From NCBI GenBank assembly GCA_963920525.1, contig OY986439.1, positions 41,730,819-41,794,818 on the forward strand: a stretch of DNA of 64,000 nt. Reading direction: 5' to 3'. This document shows positions 12,390 through 23,497 of this stretch, piece after piece; positions within the stretch are counted from its first letter, which is position 1; every line of letters begins with the position of its first letter. The notes under the pieces were generated by a model, which made no database searches, had not been told where the DNA came from, and saw only the letters and a list, made by a program, of their open reading frames with translations. The stretch is from Dichetophora obliterata (lineage: Eukaryota; Arthropoda; Insecta; Diptera; Sciomyzidae). The position numbers and the translations under genes were made by a program.

Positions 12390-12900
12390 TCAAAAATTAA
12401 ACTTTGCAAATACTAACTCAAACTTTAATCTCTTTTGTACTAGAATTTAAGCCAAAAGAAATATTACAGCATTGGTTTTAGCTTTCTGTTTCATTTTCAG
12501 ATCTTTGGATTAATATTAGAGTTTTTGGTTTACTTTTAATTACAATTCTGTATTGATTTTGGTTTTCAACACAATTTATACTAAATTCTAATATATTTGC
12601 ATACTAAATTTGGATTAAAACCCGTAAAAAGTTAGCCTGGCAATGTTGCAACCCAATATAAGGTCACTCGGTTCATATGTTCGTTTATCGCGATTGTTAT
12701 GTATTGGCCAATAAGCCGGTTGGTTAGAGTAGTGAGTTTACAAACTGAATGTCGTATGTTCGAATCTCGCGATGATTGTTTTTTTTTTTCTATTTATTTT
12801 TTATTTTTATATTTTTATTCAAGTCTGTACTAAATTTAAGACCAAGCTGTATTAAAGCCATATTTTAGTATTTTGCAAATACTAGCTTTGAAACCATAGC
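12390..12900. repeat. Degenerate dispersed repeat block around a tRNA-like unit
   Basis: Versions of TTTGCAAATACTARCT and GTACTAGAATTTAAGCC occur on both sides of the tRNA-like unit at 12706-12777. An imperfect inverted pair around CCAATATAAGGTCA (about 12653) and TGACTTATATTGG (about 12908) also brackets it. This suggests an old non-autonomous element with a tRNA-like insert, but boundaries and class are unclear. Confidence 0.3.
12706..12777 (+). repeat. tRNA-like unit (SINE head or tRNA pseudogene)
   Basis: An A-box-like GGTTGGTTAGAGTAGTG (about 12718) and a B-box-like GTTCGAATCTC (about 12758-12768) lie 40 bases apart, as in Pol III genes. The T-arm stem pairs poorly and no clean acceptor stem is present, so a functional tRNA is unlikely. 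A T-rich run follows, which would stop Pol III. Confidence 0.45.
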
Positions 12901-13259
12901 TGGTGTTGACTTATATTGGCATTTCCACGGTCCAACATGCGTCACGAAAAAAAATTTTTGGTTTTTATTTTTCGAAACCATTATCGTAGCAATATGTTAA
13001 GTACAAAAAGTGGGTTCCGAAGATTTTATGTTTTCAATAAATTAACAATAAACATGCGATCTAACTCGCAACACAAAATGGAACTCGTTTTCAACTGAAA
13101 TCTGAAAAATGCAACATCAAATTTCAAAGCAATTAACTTTAAACTTAAATGGATTAATGTAGCCTTCTAGTAATAGCTGTCATGTTGAAATGGTTACCAT
13201 CGTTGTTTTATTTTGAAGCTTAATTATAAGCTTGAACGCGACATCTAGCACGCGATATA

Positions 13260-13326
13260 TTTTTCTATTGCTATTTAATTAGGTAATTAAGTAATTAGGT
13301 AGTTGAGTAATTTAGTAATTAAAAAC
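13260..13326. repeat. Short TAATTAGG-type tandem repeat
   Basis: About five to six imperfect copies of a 9-base unit close to TAATTAGGT. It is a simple minisatellite with no coding content. Confidence 0.6.
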
Positions 13327-14366
13327 AAATTAAATACATTTTCCTTTCCTTGCATCAACTATTTTTTCGTTATCTTTAGCGAATGCCTTCCATTTTTACT
13401 AAAACAAAAATATTTACGAAACATTTACTAAACATGTACGAAAAAAGAAAAACTATATTTGTGAAATAGTGCAGACGATTTAATCATCATGGTTAAAGAA
13501 TTTATGCACAAATTGCTTAAATTAATTAAAATAAAAGGTTTCTCTTAATATTTTCAATAATATATTAATATAATATTTTAATATAATATCTGAAAATAAT
13601 AAGTTTTTAATAAGTTTTAATTTTTTGGTGACAGTAGACTTTTCTGTGGAAATATGTCCATGTGGATATATACATATGTGGAAATATGGTCCATATGTAG
13701 TACAAAAAAGTTTCAAATTTAGTAGAAGATTTCTTACAGTGTAGTGTTTGATCGATGGATTTTAAAAAATATGCATTTTTGAGTAAATGGCGGACAGTCA
13801 AATTTAATGGTTCAATTTTCAATAAAAAAGCGGCTCTTTTTTTGCTATAAAACGGACATTTCTTATCGAAAAAAAATCGAACGACTACACACTACGTTTT
13901 TATGTATTGAAAAAGCCTGAAAAATGTCAAAAAGATCAGTGAAATTTTTTTTTTCACTACATCACTGTTTGGACGTGACCGATACATTATTTTTTGATAA
14001 CTTCTACGCCACCATAAGGATAAGAATTTACTAACCCAGTGTACGTCTTTGAATCTCCATCTCCAATATAAATACATGTTTTATTTACTTAAAGTTATAG
14101 TAGCGGTACTGAACATTATATTTTTCTTTTGAATACTTGAAAATCTCAACAACACAGCGGAGTCTTCGTGATTTAAAATGCAAATATTTTTGTGCGTTTC
14201 GTATCTTTCTACGAACTCCGCATCATGTTGTTTCTGTTTCCACGATTTACACATTTTAAATAACAGACTTTTTACCAAAACATTCAGCACTTTTCCACAG
14301 TTGTAACACTTTTCACAGTGTAAGTATGACAGATGAAATTTCGAATAACGACGTATGTTCGCGCTT
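13327..14366. other. AT-rich stretch, no gene seen
   Basis: Several 60-70-codon minus-strand frames occur (for example 13607-13822 and 14081-14290), but none has a recognisable domain. No bounded repeat was found. Confidence 0.45.
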
Positions 14367-14839
14367 AAGGTAGAATTATAATAGACGTAATGTAAAGTAA
14401 CGAAATGCTGTCAACTGTCATCGGGACGGGACGTAATGTAAGAAAACGTTGTAGCAATTATAATAGGCCGTAGCCAGGCAGTTGCTTGTCATAAATAATT
14501 GCACGTTCCCATACAAGTTCAATTAAAACTTCATCATCCATAGCTGTGGATATATAAAACTATCACATTAATAACGAAAACTCGACAAAAATCGTAGTTC
14601 AACAATATAAAATAGCGCAATAATCGAATATAACCTCAATGTTTAGTTGTTCTTTGAACAGACGTAATGTAAAGTAACGTAGAAGTCGAAATCCAACGGA
14701 TCTTAACGTCCCGTTACATAACGTTACGTTTATTATAACCACTTGTATAAGAAAGTATTGTTTAAACCAATAAGTGAAAGAACACACCGCTCAATTGACA
14801 TTAGACCACATTACGTTACGTCTATTATAACTGGGCCTT
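14367..14839. mobile_element. MITE with TTATAATAGACGTAA inverted repeats
   Basis: The left end AAGGTAGAATTATAATAGACG and the right end, on the minus strand AAGGCCCAGTTATAATAGACG, match at most positions. ACGTAATGTAAAGTAACG-type motifs recur inside each arm (about 14386 and 14662), some inverted. No coding capacity. The GGCCCAGTT-like start resembles PIF/Harbinger ends such as the one at 26692, but a clean 3-bp duplication is not seen, so the superfamily is tentative. Confidence 0.6.
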
Positions 14840-15593
14840 TACTCTTTGGATCCATCTCCAAAATCATGGTATATGTTCAGAAAGAAAATTTTCAAATATG
14901 AAACTACGATTTATTTCATACGCAAGTTGGAGAAAAGGAGAAGATGGTATAAAATGATCTGCACACGAGTCACACTTGACTACAAGTTTGAATCCTTCTT
15001 CTCTTGTACTTGCAGTTTCAAATTAAATTTAATTTCCATCACATTTTTGCACTTCACTAAATTCGAAATTGCAGAAAACAGTACAAAGTTCTAAACACTT
15101 CTGTATTGAGACACAATCATCAATCAATATTGTCTTTCAGTTTCTTCGCAGATGTGCTCAGATTGTACTTGATGATTCGTCAAGTTTCGGGCTATGAGCA
15201 TTCTTTCTTTTTTTTTGTCGGTATATATGGAAGTCTTCACTTCTCGATCTTTGCGAACCTTTTTTTTGGATCTATACTTAGATATAACAAAAAAAAAAAA
15301 CAGCAATTATAATATAAAAGAAACGGAGTTATCGAACTTTTGAGCTAAACTGACGAATATAAACAATAAAAGGCATCGAAAATTCGTTTCTGGAAATTCC
15401 ACATTCATATAAAGTCTGTTGCAGTTCTTTTTGGACTTAAAATGGTAAAACTGTCAGAAGCGTGAGAGTAAGAAAAAAATCTCTCAAAAATAGAGAAAAA
15501 AAAAATTTTACAAATTCTCAAGAAAAAAAATCGTTGGTAAAAATGAAGAAAAATTTTCACATTCATATCTCCCATACAACGACAAAACATAGC
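14840..15593. other. Unassigned AT-rich stretch
   Basis: Short open frames on both strands (for example 14846-15094 plus) show no recognisable domain; their K/F/I-rich text is what A/T runs give. Nothing else was seen. Confidence 0.45.
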
Positions 15594-15752
15594 AGGGCAG
15601 TTCACGATCTTGTTGCATCGTTGCAAATGCAAAATAAACAGCTTTTACAAAAACAAAAAGCATATGTTGCAAAAGCTTTTCAATGATTTTTGTTTTTGTA
15701 AAAGTTGTTTATTTTGCAATTGCAACGATGCAACAAGATCGTGAACTGCCCT
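15594..15752. mobile_element. Hairpin MITE (159 bp, arms ~65 bp)
   Basis: AGGGCAGTTCACGATCTTGT at the left is repeated exactly, inverted, at the right (…ACTGCCCT). The two arms stay nearly complementary for about 65 bases through TTGCATCGTTGCAA and the TTTTACAAAAACAAAAA block, with a loop of about 29 bases (about 15659-15687). Almost the whole element is therefore one stem-loop. No coding capacity. Flanking bases give no clear duplication. A transcript through it would fold into a long, well-paired hairpin. Confidence 0.85.
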
Positions 15753-16010
15753 AGTATCTCCATTTTCATAGTTTTGAGAAAACTGAGTTTTTGTATTTTT
15801 TACCTTAGTCCTTTGAAATTATTGTCCAAGCTAATATACTTAAAATGCTTATAAGTACCAAAAATACTCTAAATTCGGGAATCACTCTTCAAACTATTGC
15901 AAAATATTGTGTTATAGTATCAAATTACTTACTTTGTTTTGTAAACCTTTTTGAAAATATAAGCAAAAACAAATTTACAAAATCAAAACATAGTATGTGC
16001 ATACTATGTA

Positions 16011-16982
16011 CACTCTAAAAAATAAGTGTAAGTTTACGACTATTATAGTAGTAATCATTTGTTGAAAATTCAATAGAATTGTAATTTTCCCGCAACTTTT
16101 AAAGTAATCTTTAATTTTTTCAACTACAACGTAAATTAAAGTAAAATTTAACACATGTTGTTTTATTTTGCTACAATAAAAATATCAATATAAATAAATT
16201 TTTGAAGCAATCTAAACATTTTTTAAATTTAGCATAAATTTCAGTAAAATAAAACATCAGAAGTTGGATTTTGCTACAATATCAATAGCAAAAATTTACA
16301 CTACTACATTACCTATTTTAAAATGCAGCAATTGTTTAACTTTCAACAACGGTAACAGTCGTGCATGCATACATTTATTTCTCATTCCAGTTTGCTTATA
16401 ATCGTGTAAGGACTTTTGTTTTTGGTGCTGTTGTTTTTATTAAAATTAATTATGTTAAGCACAAATATTTTCAGTCAGCTAAAAAGTCAAGTCAAATAAT
16501 ATGTATTAGTGAAAATATGTGAAAAAAATGTATGTATTAGTGCATAAAGAAGATAAATTTAATGAGTTTAGCCCTTATTTCCAAAATGCAGTAGCATGTT
16601 CTTTACTTAGAACTTTTATGAAGTGCACTGCTCGCGTCATCATATATTAAAAAAATTGTCAAATAACAAAAATGCCTTTTTCAATTCTTCAGTAAGCCAG
16701 TGCCAGTATATTGGATCAAACCATACCGATATACAAATATCGTCATGTTTTTAAGCATGATTTCAATGCTAAAAACGCAACTTTACTTGCTCAAATGAAA
16801 TAATGCAGTCATGTTTAATTTAACTATAACATCAATAGTAAATTCAGTGTTGAATTTTACTACAATGTTAAAAGTTAAACACATGTTGAATTTTAGTAGG
16901 TGTGTTAATTTAATACAGAAACAGCAGCAAAACTATTGCCTACAAATATTGTAGTAAATTTCAACAAAAACTTTTTAGAGTG
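16011..16982. mobile_element. TA-flanked MITE with CACTCTAAAAA ends (972 bp)
   Basis: The ends are CACTCTAAAAAATAAGTG on the left and CACTCTAAAAAGTTTTTG on the right (minus strand), each bordered by TA (16009-16010 and 16983-16984), as expected for Tc1/mariner-type insertion. The interior repeats a motif near AAATTYAACACATGTTGAATTTTA several times in both orientations. No transposase is seen, so it is non-autonomous. Confidence 0.65.
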
Positions 16983-16984
16983 TA

Positions 16985-19734
16985 TAGACAGTCCAATATC
17001 TCAAAAACTATACATCGTAAAGACAAGAGGCGGACTATTTTAGATAGAGCAAAAAATGTATATTTAAGATTCATCATAAAACGAAAATCCTGAAAATGGC
17101 GTTTACTATGTTTTGTGCTTGCACTGGAGATATGTATTGCAATATTCAAAATAATTCTTAAAATAATATAAACATTTAGTTTTTACTTAATTTACCATGT
17201 TTCTGGTTTCAATTCTAATAGTTTTTATGTATTTCAAAGAACTTTTTATATTTTGAAATTTTTTTGCTAACTTGTAAACAGTTGACTTAAAGCCTTTTAC
17301 CATTTTTACCAGAAGAAATTTCTAGGACTAAAACTTTCAGCTTTGACAGGAAGGGGAACTTTTTTAACTGTCTCGATTAAAACCTGTAAAACTGGTAAAT
17401 GGGACTAAAACAGACCTACTTTAAGTATATGAAAGCCTGAAATACAAGTTGAATGCAAGGTATACTAACTTTTTTGCAAAACATTGGATAGAGACTGGAG
17501 AGAGGGCCGAGCGCGGCAGGTGCCAAACTAGCCAGTCGTCTACACAACGGATTATTTTCTTTCAAAACTCATATCTCAGTCAATTTTGTTCGGATCGACT
17601 TGAAATTATAAGGACGTATTATGCAAAAAAAGGTAAAATAAATTTAAATTTACAAGTAGGGATAGCCCCTTAATTAAAGTTTTATAAAAAATTTAGGTTT
17701 CCAACAGATTAGTGTCAAGCTTACGTCCTCTATAATTAAATTTTGTATTCTTAATAATCTGCAACGCTCATTTATACATACTAACTGACAACATCAAAGG
17801 CGATATCTGCTTCGTATTTATTTATTTTTGTATCTCTGAAGACCTGAAACATGAGATACAAATCTGAGATTTTTTTGGGTTGTTCTCATAAATCTTGCGC
17901 CTTCGTATGCGGCGTCAATCCTGTTGCATTGCATTCCTGTAATGCGTGAGCACATCGGTACCTATCCGATCTTGGGATACAATCACAAAAATATGAATAT
18001 CAAAGCACGCCCATACAATAAAGACATCATATTGTGTTTCTGTGTTTGTGAGTGAGTGTATCTGCAACATCCAGAATATCTGTAGAACTCGAAAATGTTA
18101 AAAACTGTTTGTTTAACAAAAGCCCACAAAAAACAACTTGGCGGATACAAAAAAATAAAAGCAACACAAAAACACATAACTTCTTAAGAAAGGAATAGTT
18201 GACAAAAAAAAAAAACAAAAAACTGAAAACTAAATAAATATTTAAAAAAACGTAGAAGATAAGACAGTCAGCAGTCAGGACGGTAACGCAAGGCGACAAT
18301 ACTTTTTTTAGGGTTCCCAGAGGTAAGGTGGGAAAAGTAGGTGCGACACATCCTCTGTGCTTGTGTTTTTTTTTATCATATTTATTTGCTTACGAGTATT
18401 TTTTCTTTGTCTTGCCTGAGTTTTCTTACTTTAAATAAGTGCGAAATGTGAGCAGCCAGAGCCCAGGGCAAACTGTAGTAAGTGTTCCAATTGTAAAACT
18501 ATGCTGATGAAGCCAGTAAACGTGTTCGGCATTAAATGTAAGGCTTTTGTAAAGATGTCCAGAGCGTGAGAAAACATATATCAACAAATAGCATATAAAA
18601 GTGCATATTTGTAAAAATTAATATGCAAAGTAAACAAAATGTAGAGAACGTGAAGTTGTAGAAGGATATTAATAATGGCACGAAGCAACTGTTCAAATGT
18701 CTAAAGAATAGTTCTGCTCAAAAACTAACATAAAGGTACGAATTCTTTTTTTTTGAGTACAGAAATTTCACAAAGGAAGTTCAAGGTGAGCACAACAAAA
18801 AAGAAAATAGAAGAGACTTAGGGATAGCACAGACAAAGTTTATGTACATATTACGATATGGACGAAATGGTGTTGTCAATCTGTCTGCATAGCTAATTTA
18901 AGTAATTGATGCCTTTAGTCATTGTTTATTTTGGTGATGTGAAAGTAAACGAAATACAAACAATTTGAGCACAAATACCGCAGATCATGTCGCTTCACAA
19001 AACGATTCCGATTCGATTCTTACTTATCAAAATTATTATTTTTTTTGGATGCTTACTTATAGGAATTATTTTCTTATGATTTAATATTATTTTTTTATTA
19101 TAAAAAACTACTGGTGTAATTGTCAAGATATTTAAAAAAATACTTTTCAAGGAATTGAACCATAAACTTTTGGCATAAAAGCATAGTATTTATGGCATAT
19201 CGTTAAAATAGAAAAAAATTTTTTATACAAATATCAAAAAATATGAATAAAAAAATAGGATCAGATGAAAGTATTCATTTTCTTGTAGAGCTGGATTCAA
19301 ATGGTAACGTTTGGTAGTCTTAAATTTTGTAAATATTACAACTCACTCAATTTTGAGCTAATGGGCACAAATTTAATTTGCAATTTTTCGCGATTTTTGA
19401 ATTCTCTTTATTTTTCTCAGACAACTTTCATGTGCAATTTGTTGATATATTTGATATTTGGAAACATCAAACCTTAAGCGATTCACCCATCAATGATGTA
19501 ACGATTCAATCAGCTGGTATAACTTTGAAACGGCAAGAATAAAAAAAATTCCTCATAACCTTCTTTCATTTTAATGGAATTTTTAAGAGTTATGAAGCGT
19601 TTTTGGAAAAATGAAAGTAAAGTTCGCGAAAAAATTATATATATGACACCCGAATTACCAAAAAAATTTAATATCTGATTTATGTACATTAGAGTGCATC
19701 GAAAATCTGATTCCCAATTTCGGTACCAAAATCA
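16985..19734. other. Unassigned stretch, no gene supported
   Basis: No recognisable coding region. Minus-strand frames of 64 and 90 codons (about 17983-18299) are F/L-rich and derive from A-rich plus-strand runs. A GAGGTAAGGT donor-like site lies at about 18310. No tRNA-like boxes or bounded repeats were found. Confidence 0.45.
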
Positions 19735-21640
19735 AATAGTAAGGTAATGTTCCCTTAGACGGACCGGCTCCTTAGAGGGACCACTCATAAATTTTCGACA
19801 TCTGACTGTCAAAGCGAAACGTCACTTATACCAAATGATAAGCACACTGAGAGCACAGTTTTGGTAGTATTCTGACGAATATAGACGCATATCATCGTGT
19901 TAAAATAAAATTTCGTTAAATTTTGGGTTTTCAAAACTTTTTTAAGCATTTTGTGTACGCTCATATTTTGAAAATTTGTGAACATTTTTTGAAGTTAAAT
20001 ACACTCAAAAGTAAGTAAATTTAGTTTACTTTCAAGTAAGTAAATTTAGTTTACTTTCAATATACGTACAAAAATTTTTTTCTGCCACATGGCAGAGATG
20101 GCCATCATTTCCTTAGACGGACCAGTTTTGTGTCTTTAGACGGACCAGTGTTTATATATCATGTTCTTTTGTTGTCACGCCATTTTGAGTGTTTTTATGT
20201 TCGGAATCTGCATTAAATTTGGTGTGAATGCGTTTCAATTATTTTTTTTTTTAATTATCATACAGTTTTGTTGTGAAAATGTCAGCAAGTACGAGAAAAA
20301 CACCTAAAAAACGGACAAAAACACCAGTAAAATAACTATCAATTATGAGGCTGTAGTAGAGGCATTGAAAGCAGTTAAAATCAGCAAGCGATCGTTGCGT
20401 GACGTCTCAGCAGAATTTGGTCTTTTCAAAACCACCTTGATACGATACATAAAGAAGTTTGATGAAGAAAACAAAGACATTACCAAACTTACTGACGCTG
20501 AACTCAATAGATTGGTTCGAAAGAACGAACCGCTCGGAGCACATAGCATGGTATTTTGATTTTATTAAAAAAAATCTACTGGAAACAATTGGTTGAATAC
20601 GCCAAACAGTGCTGTTTGCTTTATAGTGGCCTTAGAACAACCGAACTTCGTGAATTAGCATATCAATGTGCTGAGAAACTTGGATCTGACTCTCCTGAAA
20701 CCATGGGCGGGTGAAAGCGTTCTCTCAAGAAAACTTCGACCATTTCATGAAGAATCTGGGCGAAGTTTTAGGGACGGAAAACAAATATACGTCAGAGCGC
20801 ATTTGGAATATGGACGAATCTGGTTTCAGCTGTGTTCCCAACAAAATTGGAAAAGTGATAGCCATCCGAGGGATGAGTAAAGTCGGGCAATTGTCATCGG
20901 CCGAGCGTGGTCAATTTATGACCATGGCATTGGCCATAAACGCAACTGGATACTCGATGCCACTAATGTTCATATTCCCAGGCAAGAATACGCAAACGGT
21001 AAACATGGATAATAAACCGGCGGGTTCAATCGGTATTGCGAACGATTCCGGTTATATGAAACAAGATGATTTCATTGTGCTTACTTCATTAGCTTCAGCC
21101 ATTCATCATTGGCGACATCCAATTTGCTCATTCTTGATGGACACACATCGCATCTATCCATTGAAGCATTGGATTTGGCTGAACAACATGGTGTGACTCT
21201 ATTGACAATTCCCCCCATTGCTTGCACAAGCTTCAACCGCTTGATGTTTCAGTTTTTAAGCCAATAAGCACATATAATTCCAAACTTTGCAATGATTGGC
21301 TGAAGAATCATACAACGGATCCCATTTTGATGCGAAATCTTGTTGGATTACTTGCCAAAACCCTCGATTTTGCTTTAACACCGGCAAATATAAAGGATTT
21401 CGCGCAAGTGGCGTTTGGCCCTACGATTCAACTGTTTTTACAGAATCCGACTTCATTCGGATAAATAAATAAACAAAATAAGTGGCGAAAATCAATCGAT
21501 CATGCTAGCAGAAGAAGATCCGGAAGATCAAACCAATCCACGCCTGATTGTCATTGGTCCTGCACCTGACGTAGGTGCAGAGAGTGAAGTAACAACTTCA
21601 AATTTTACTCTGGCAAGATAAGGTCCCTTTCGTCCTGTCG
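19735..21640 (+). mobile_element. pogo/Jerky-type DNA transposon remnant
   Basis: The element carries the transposase pseudogene at 20279-21464. Upstream, CTTAGACGGACC occurs three times (about 19758, 20112 and 20134), with a related CTTAGAGGGACC at about 19772, probably subterminal binding sites. Near the right end an AAGGTCCCTTTCGTCC block (about 21619) lies in the orientation expected of a mirrored end, but the match is weak. The outer limits are therefore approximate. Confidence 0.55.
20279..21464 (+). pseudogene. pogo/CENP-B-like (DDE_1) transposase, frameshifted
   Basis: Nuclear cut-and-paste transposase of the pogo/Tigger/Jerky group. The most likely start is ATG 20279 (MSASTRKTPKKRTKTP), after which a stop interrupts. 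The psq-type helix-turn-helix follows at 20341-20560 (SKRSLRDVSAEFGLFKTTLIR region). The linker with LRELAYQCAEK runs at about 20640-20690. The DDE core follows, with NMDESG (about 20811), SAERGQ (about 20896), MPLMFIFPGK (about 20960), a second catalytic block LDGHTSH in another frame (about 21136) and KLQPLDVSVF (about 21225) bearing the third acidic residue. All three acidic residues are still encoded, but at least three frameshifts or stops separate them. A domesticated gene is unlikely because the frame is broken. Confidence 0.85.
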
Positions 21641-22249
21641 CGTCACAATTAGTCAAATATAGTAAAAAAGAAAAAATAAGGGATTAGCTTAATCATTTGA
21701 TTGTCGTCTGAACATAGCCAAAGATTGTATTCCACACGCCAGCAATAGTTCTACACGCCAGTGGAACTTACACGTCGCACTCCCGTAGCCCCAATCGTAT
21801 TTATAACAATAAGTTTTCAAATAAAGATTGAGCAACTATGAAATTCGTAAAATAATTTATTTTGAGACATCCTAATAAACTACATGCTTACACACTAGGG
21901 CTTCTAATTTCGGGACTCTAAAGCAATTTTGGGATTTGGGAATTGATAATTAAGAATCCCAGAATTCCGGGACTAAAAAACAGATAAAAAGTAATTTTTT
22001 TTTAAACAACAAAAAGCATTCGTATGCAAAGTATGAAAGTAAGGATATTTTGGATTAATTGTCCTAAGGATAAAAAAAACACAGTTTACGTGAATTTTTT
22101 ATACAAAGTTAATTTATTTTATTTCAATTTATGTATTTATAAGGAACAAGAATATATTAATATATATGTTTTGTGTTTTTATGTCCTTTTCCAAGTCCAT
22201 ATGTCCTTTTTCTTCGTCCTATTTTATATCAAATTCTGCTCTATCATCT

Positions 22250-22982
22250 GTCTGTCAGTATAAAGACCTTGGAATAGTTTTTGATTCGAAGTTTACGTTT
22301 CGTGTGCATTTATATTATACCTAAGGCGTATGCAATGCTGGCTTTCATAAGGCGTAATAGTTCAGCTTTTAGAGATCCGTATACATTTAAGGCTTTATTT
22401 ATTAGTCTTGTTCGATCAAGACTTGAATATGCCTCAGTAATTTGGAATCTATCTTTTAAATTGCACATAGTTCGGCTGGAGAGGGTTCAGAGATATTTTA
22501 CCAGATTCGCTTTACGCACTTGTTATCTCGAATTTGCTCCTTTGCCATATAATGCCCGTTGCCTTTTAATTGGTTTAAAGACTTTAGAAGTCAGAAGACA
22601 AATTTTATCTTTACTCTTCCTATTTGACATTGTGTCTGGTGCAGTTGACTGTCCTGATCTTTTCAGTATGATTCAGTTCAATGCACCTTCAAGAGCACTA
22701 CGAAATTATGATCCTTTTCATTTAAATACTGTTCGCACTAATTATGCAGCTAATGCACCAATTTAAAGGAATTTAAAATTGTTTAATGATATTTACCAAA
22801 TTTGTAACCTAGATTTTTCCAAAAATTCTTCCAAAAAGTCCAAAAATTCTATGAAAACATTGTTGTATAGTATTTTCTAATTATTCTTGTAATTTATTTG
22901 AAACTTAGTATGTAAACAATTTTTGTAATTTCTAGTCTGAAAGAATTTTGTTCATAGACTAAATAAATACAAATATATATTT
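22250..22982 (+). mobile_element. 5'-truncated Jockey/CR1-like non-LTR retrotransposon, RT C-terminus
   Basis: Copy-and-paste element fragment. Just before the main frame, YKDLGIVFDSKFTF is readable. The 161-codon frame 22281-22766 then carries the post-catalytic RT region: AYAMLAFIRRN, LVRSRLEYASVIWN, IVRLERVQRYFTRFALR and the PSRALRNYD...RTNYA tail typical of Jockey/CR1-group proteins. The catalytic FADD region is absent, as expected of 5' truncation. The 3' end is a TAAATAAATACAAATA stretch near 22961-22982. It lies inside the hAT remnant on the opposite strand; target duplications could not be placed in the AT-rich flanks. Confidence 0.75.
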
Positions 22983-23085
22983 ATTATATATATCTATAGT
23001 ATAATTCATTAAATTCATATTTTTTGACACATAAATACTAACTGAGAAAGGTAAATTTTATGAGATCACTGAAGTCTTTTAACTG

Positions 23086-23310
23086 TTAGGCTGATTGACT
23101 TTCAAAATATGCTCTTAAAAATAATAAGGCATTTAAGGTTTCATCCCCCAGGCTGAAACGCATTTTGGTTGCAAAATTTCCAGCGGAAGACAAACATCTC
23201 TCGGACTCAACACTAGTAGGCGGAATTGTTATGATATAATCATATGTTTTTTGAAGCAGATTACCGCGAGTGCTACCATGTAAATATATTTTTATTTCGT
23301 TTTCGAACAT
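23086..23310 (-). pseudogene. hAT transposase C-terminal dimerisation domain fragment
   Basis: Seventy-four codons close to the hATC domain consensus: a PPTSVESERCLSSAG core at about residues 31-45, then TKMRFSL, DETLNALLFLRAYF, and a stop. The domain dimerises Ac/hAT transposases. The rest of the transposase (zinc finger, catalytic core) is not recognisable upstream, where the non-LTR fragment sits. This identifies the surrounding element as hAT. Confidence 0.85.
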
Positions 23311-23497
23311 TTGAGTTAGATTTAAATTTTTTTTCAGAGTTTTTACTCATATGTCAAAATAAAGTCTTGCATTTTTTCAATTTGAAGGCAATCCCGGGAT
23401 CCTGAAAATTCCGGGAATTTTGGCCTTATAATCCCGGGACTGTGGGGACTTGAAAAAGTTAGAGATCCCGGGATGAATTGGAAACCCTAATATACAC

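Larger units (their letters stand above)
21896..23489 (-). mobile_element. hAT (Ac-like) transposon remnant
   Basis: The ends are TAGGGCTTCTAATTTCGGGA on the left and TAGGGTTTCCAATTCATCCC on the right (minus strand). Flanks TTACACAC (21888-21895) and ATATACAC (23490-23497) agree at 6 of 8 bases, a decayed 8-bp duplication. The minus strand encodes the hAT dimerisation domain at 23086-23310, so the element reads right to left. A non-LTR fragment (about 22250-22980) has replaced or split the interior. CCCGGGAT-like motifs near the right end also occur near 5787, tying the two loci to one family. Confidence 0.75.

Noticed and set aside
12706..12777. Functional tRNA gene
   Set aside because: Boxes are present but the T stem and acceptor stem do not pair well.
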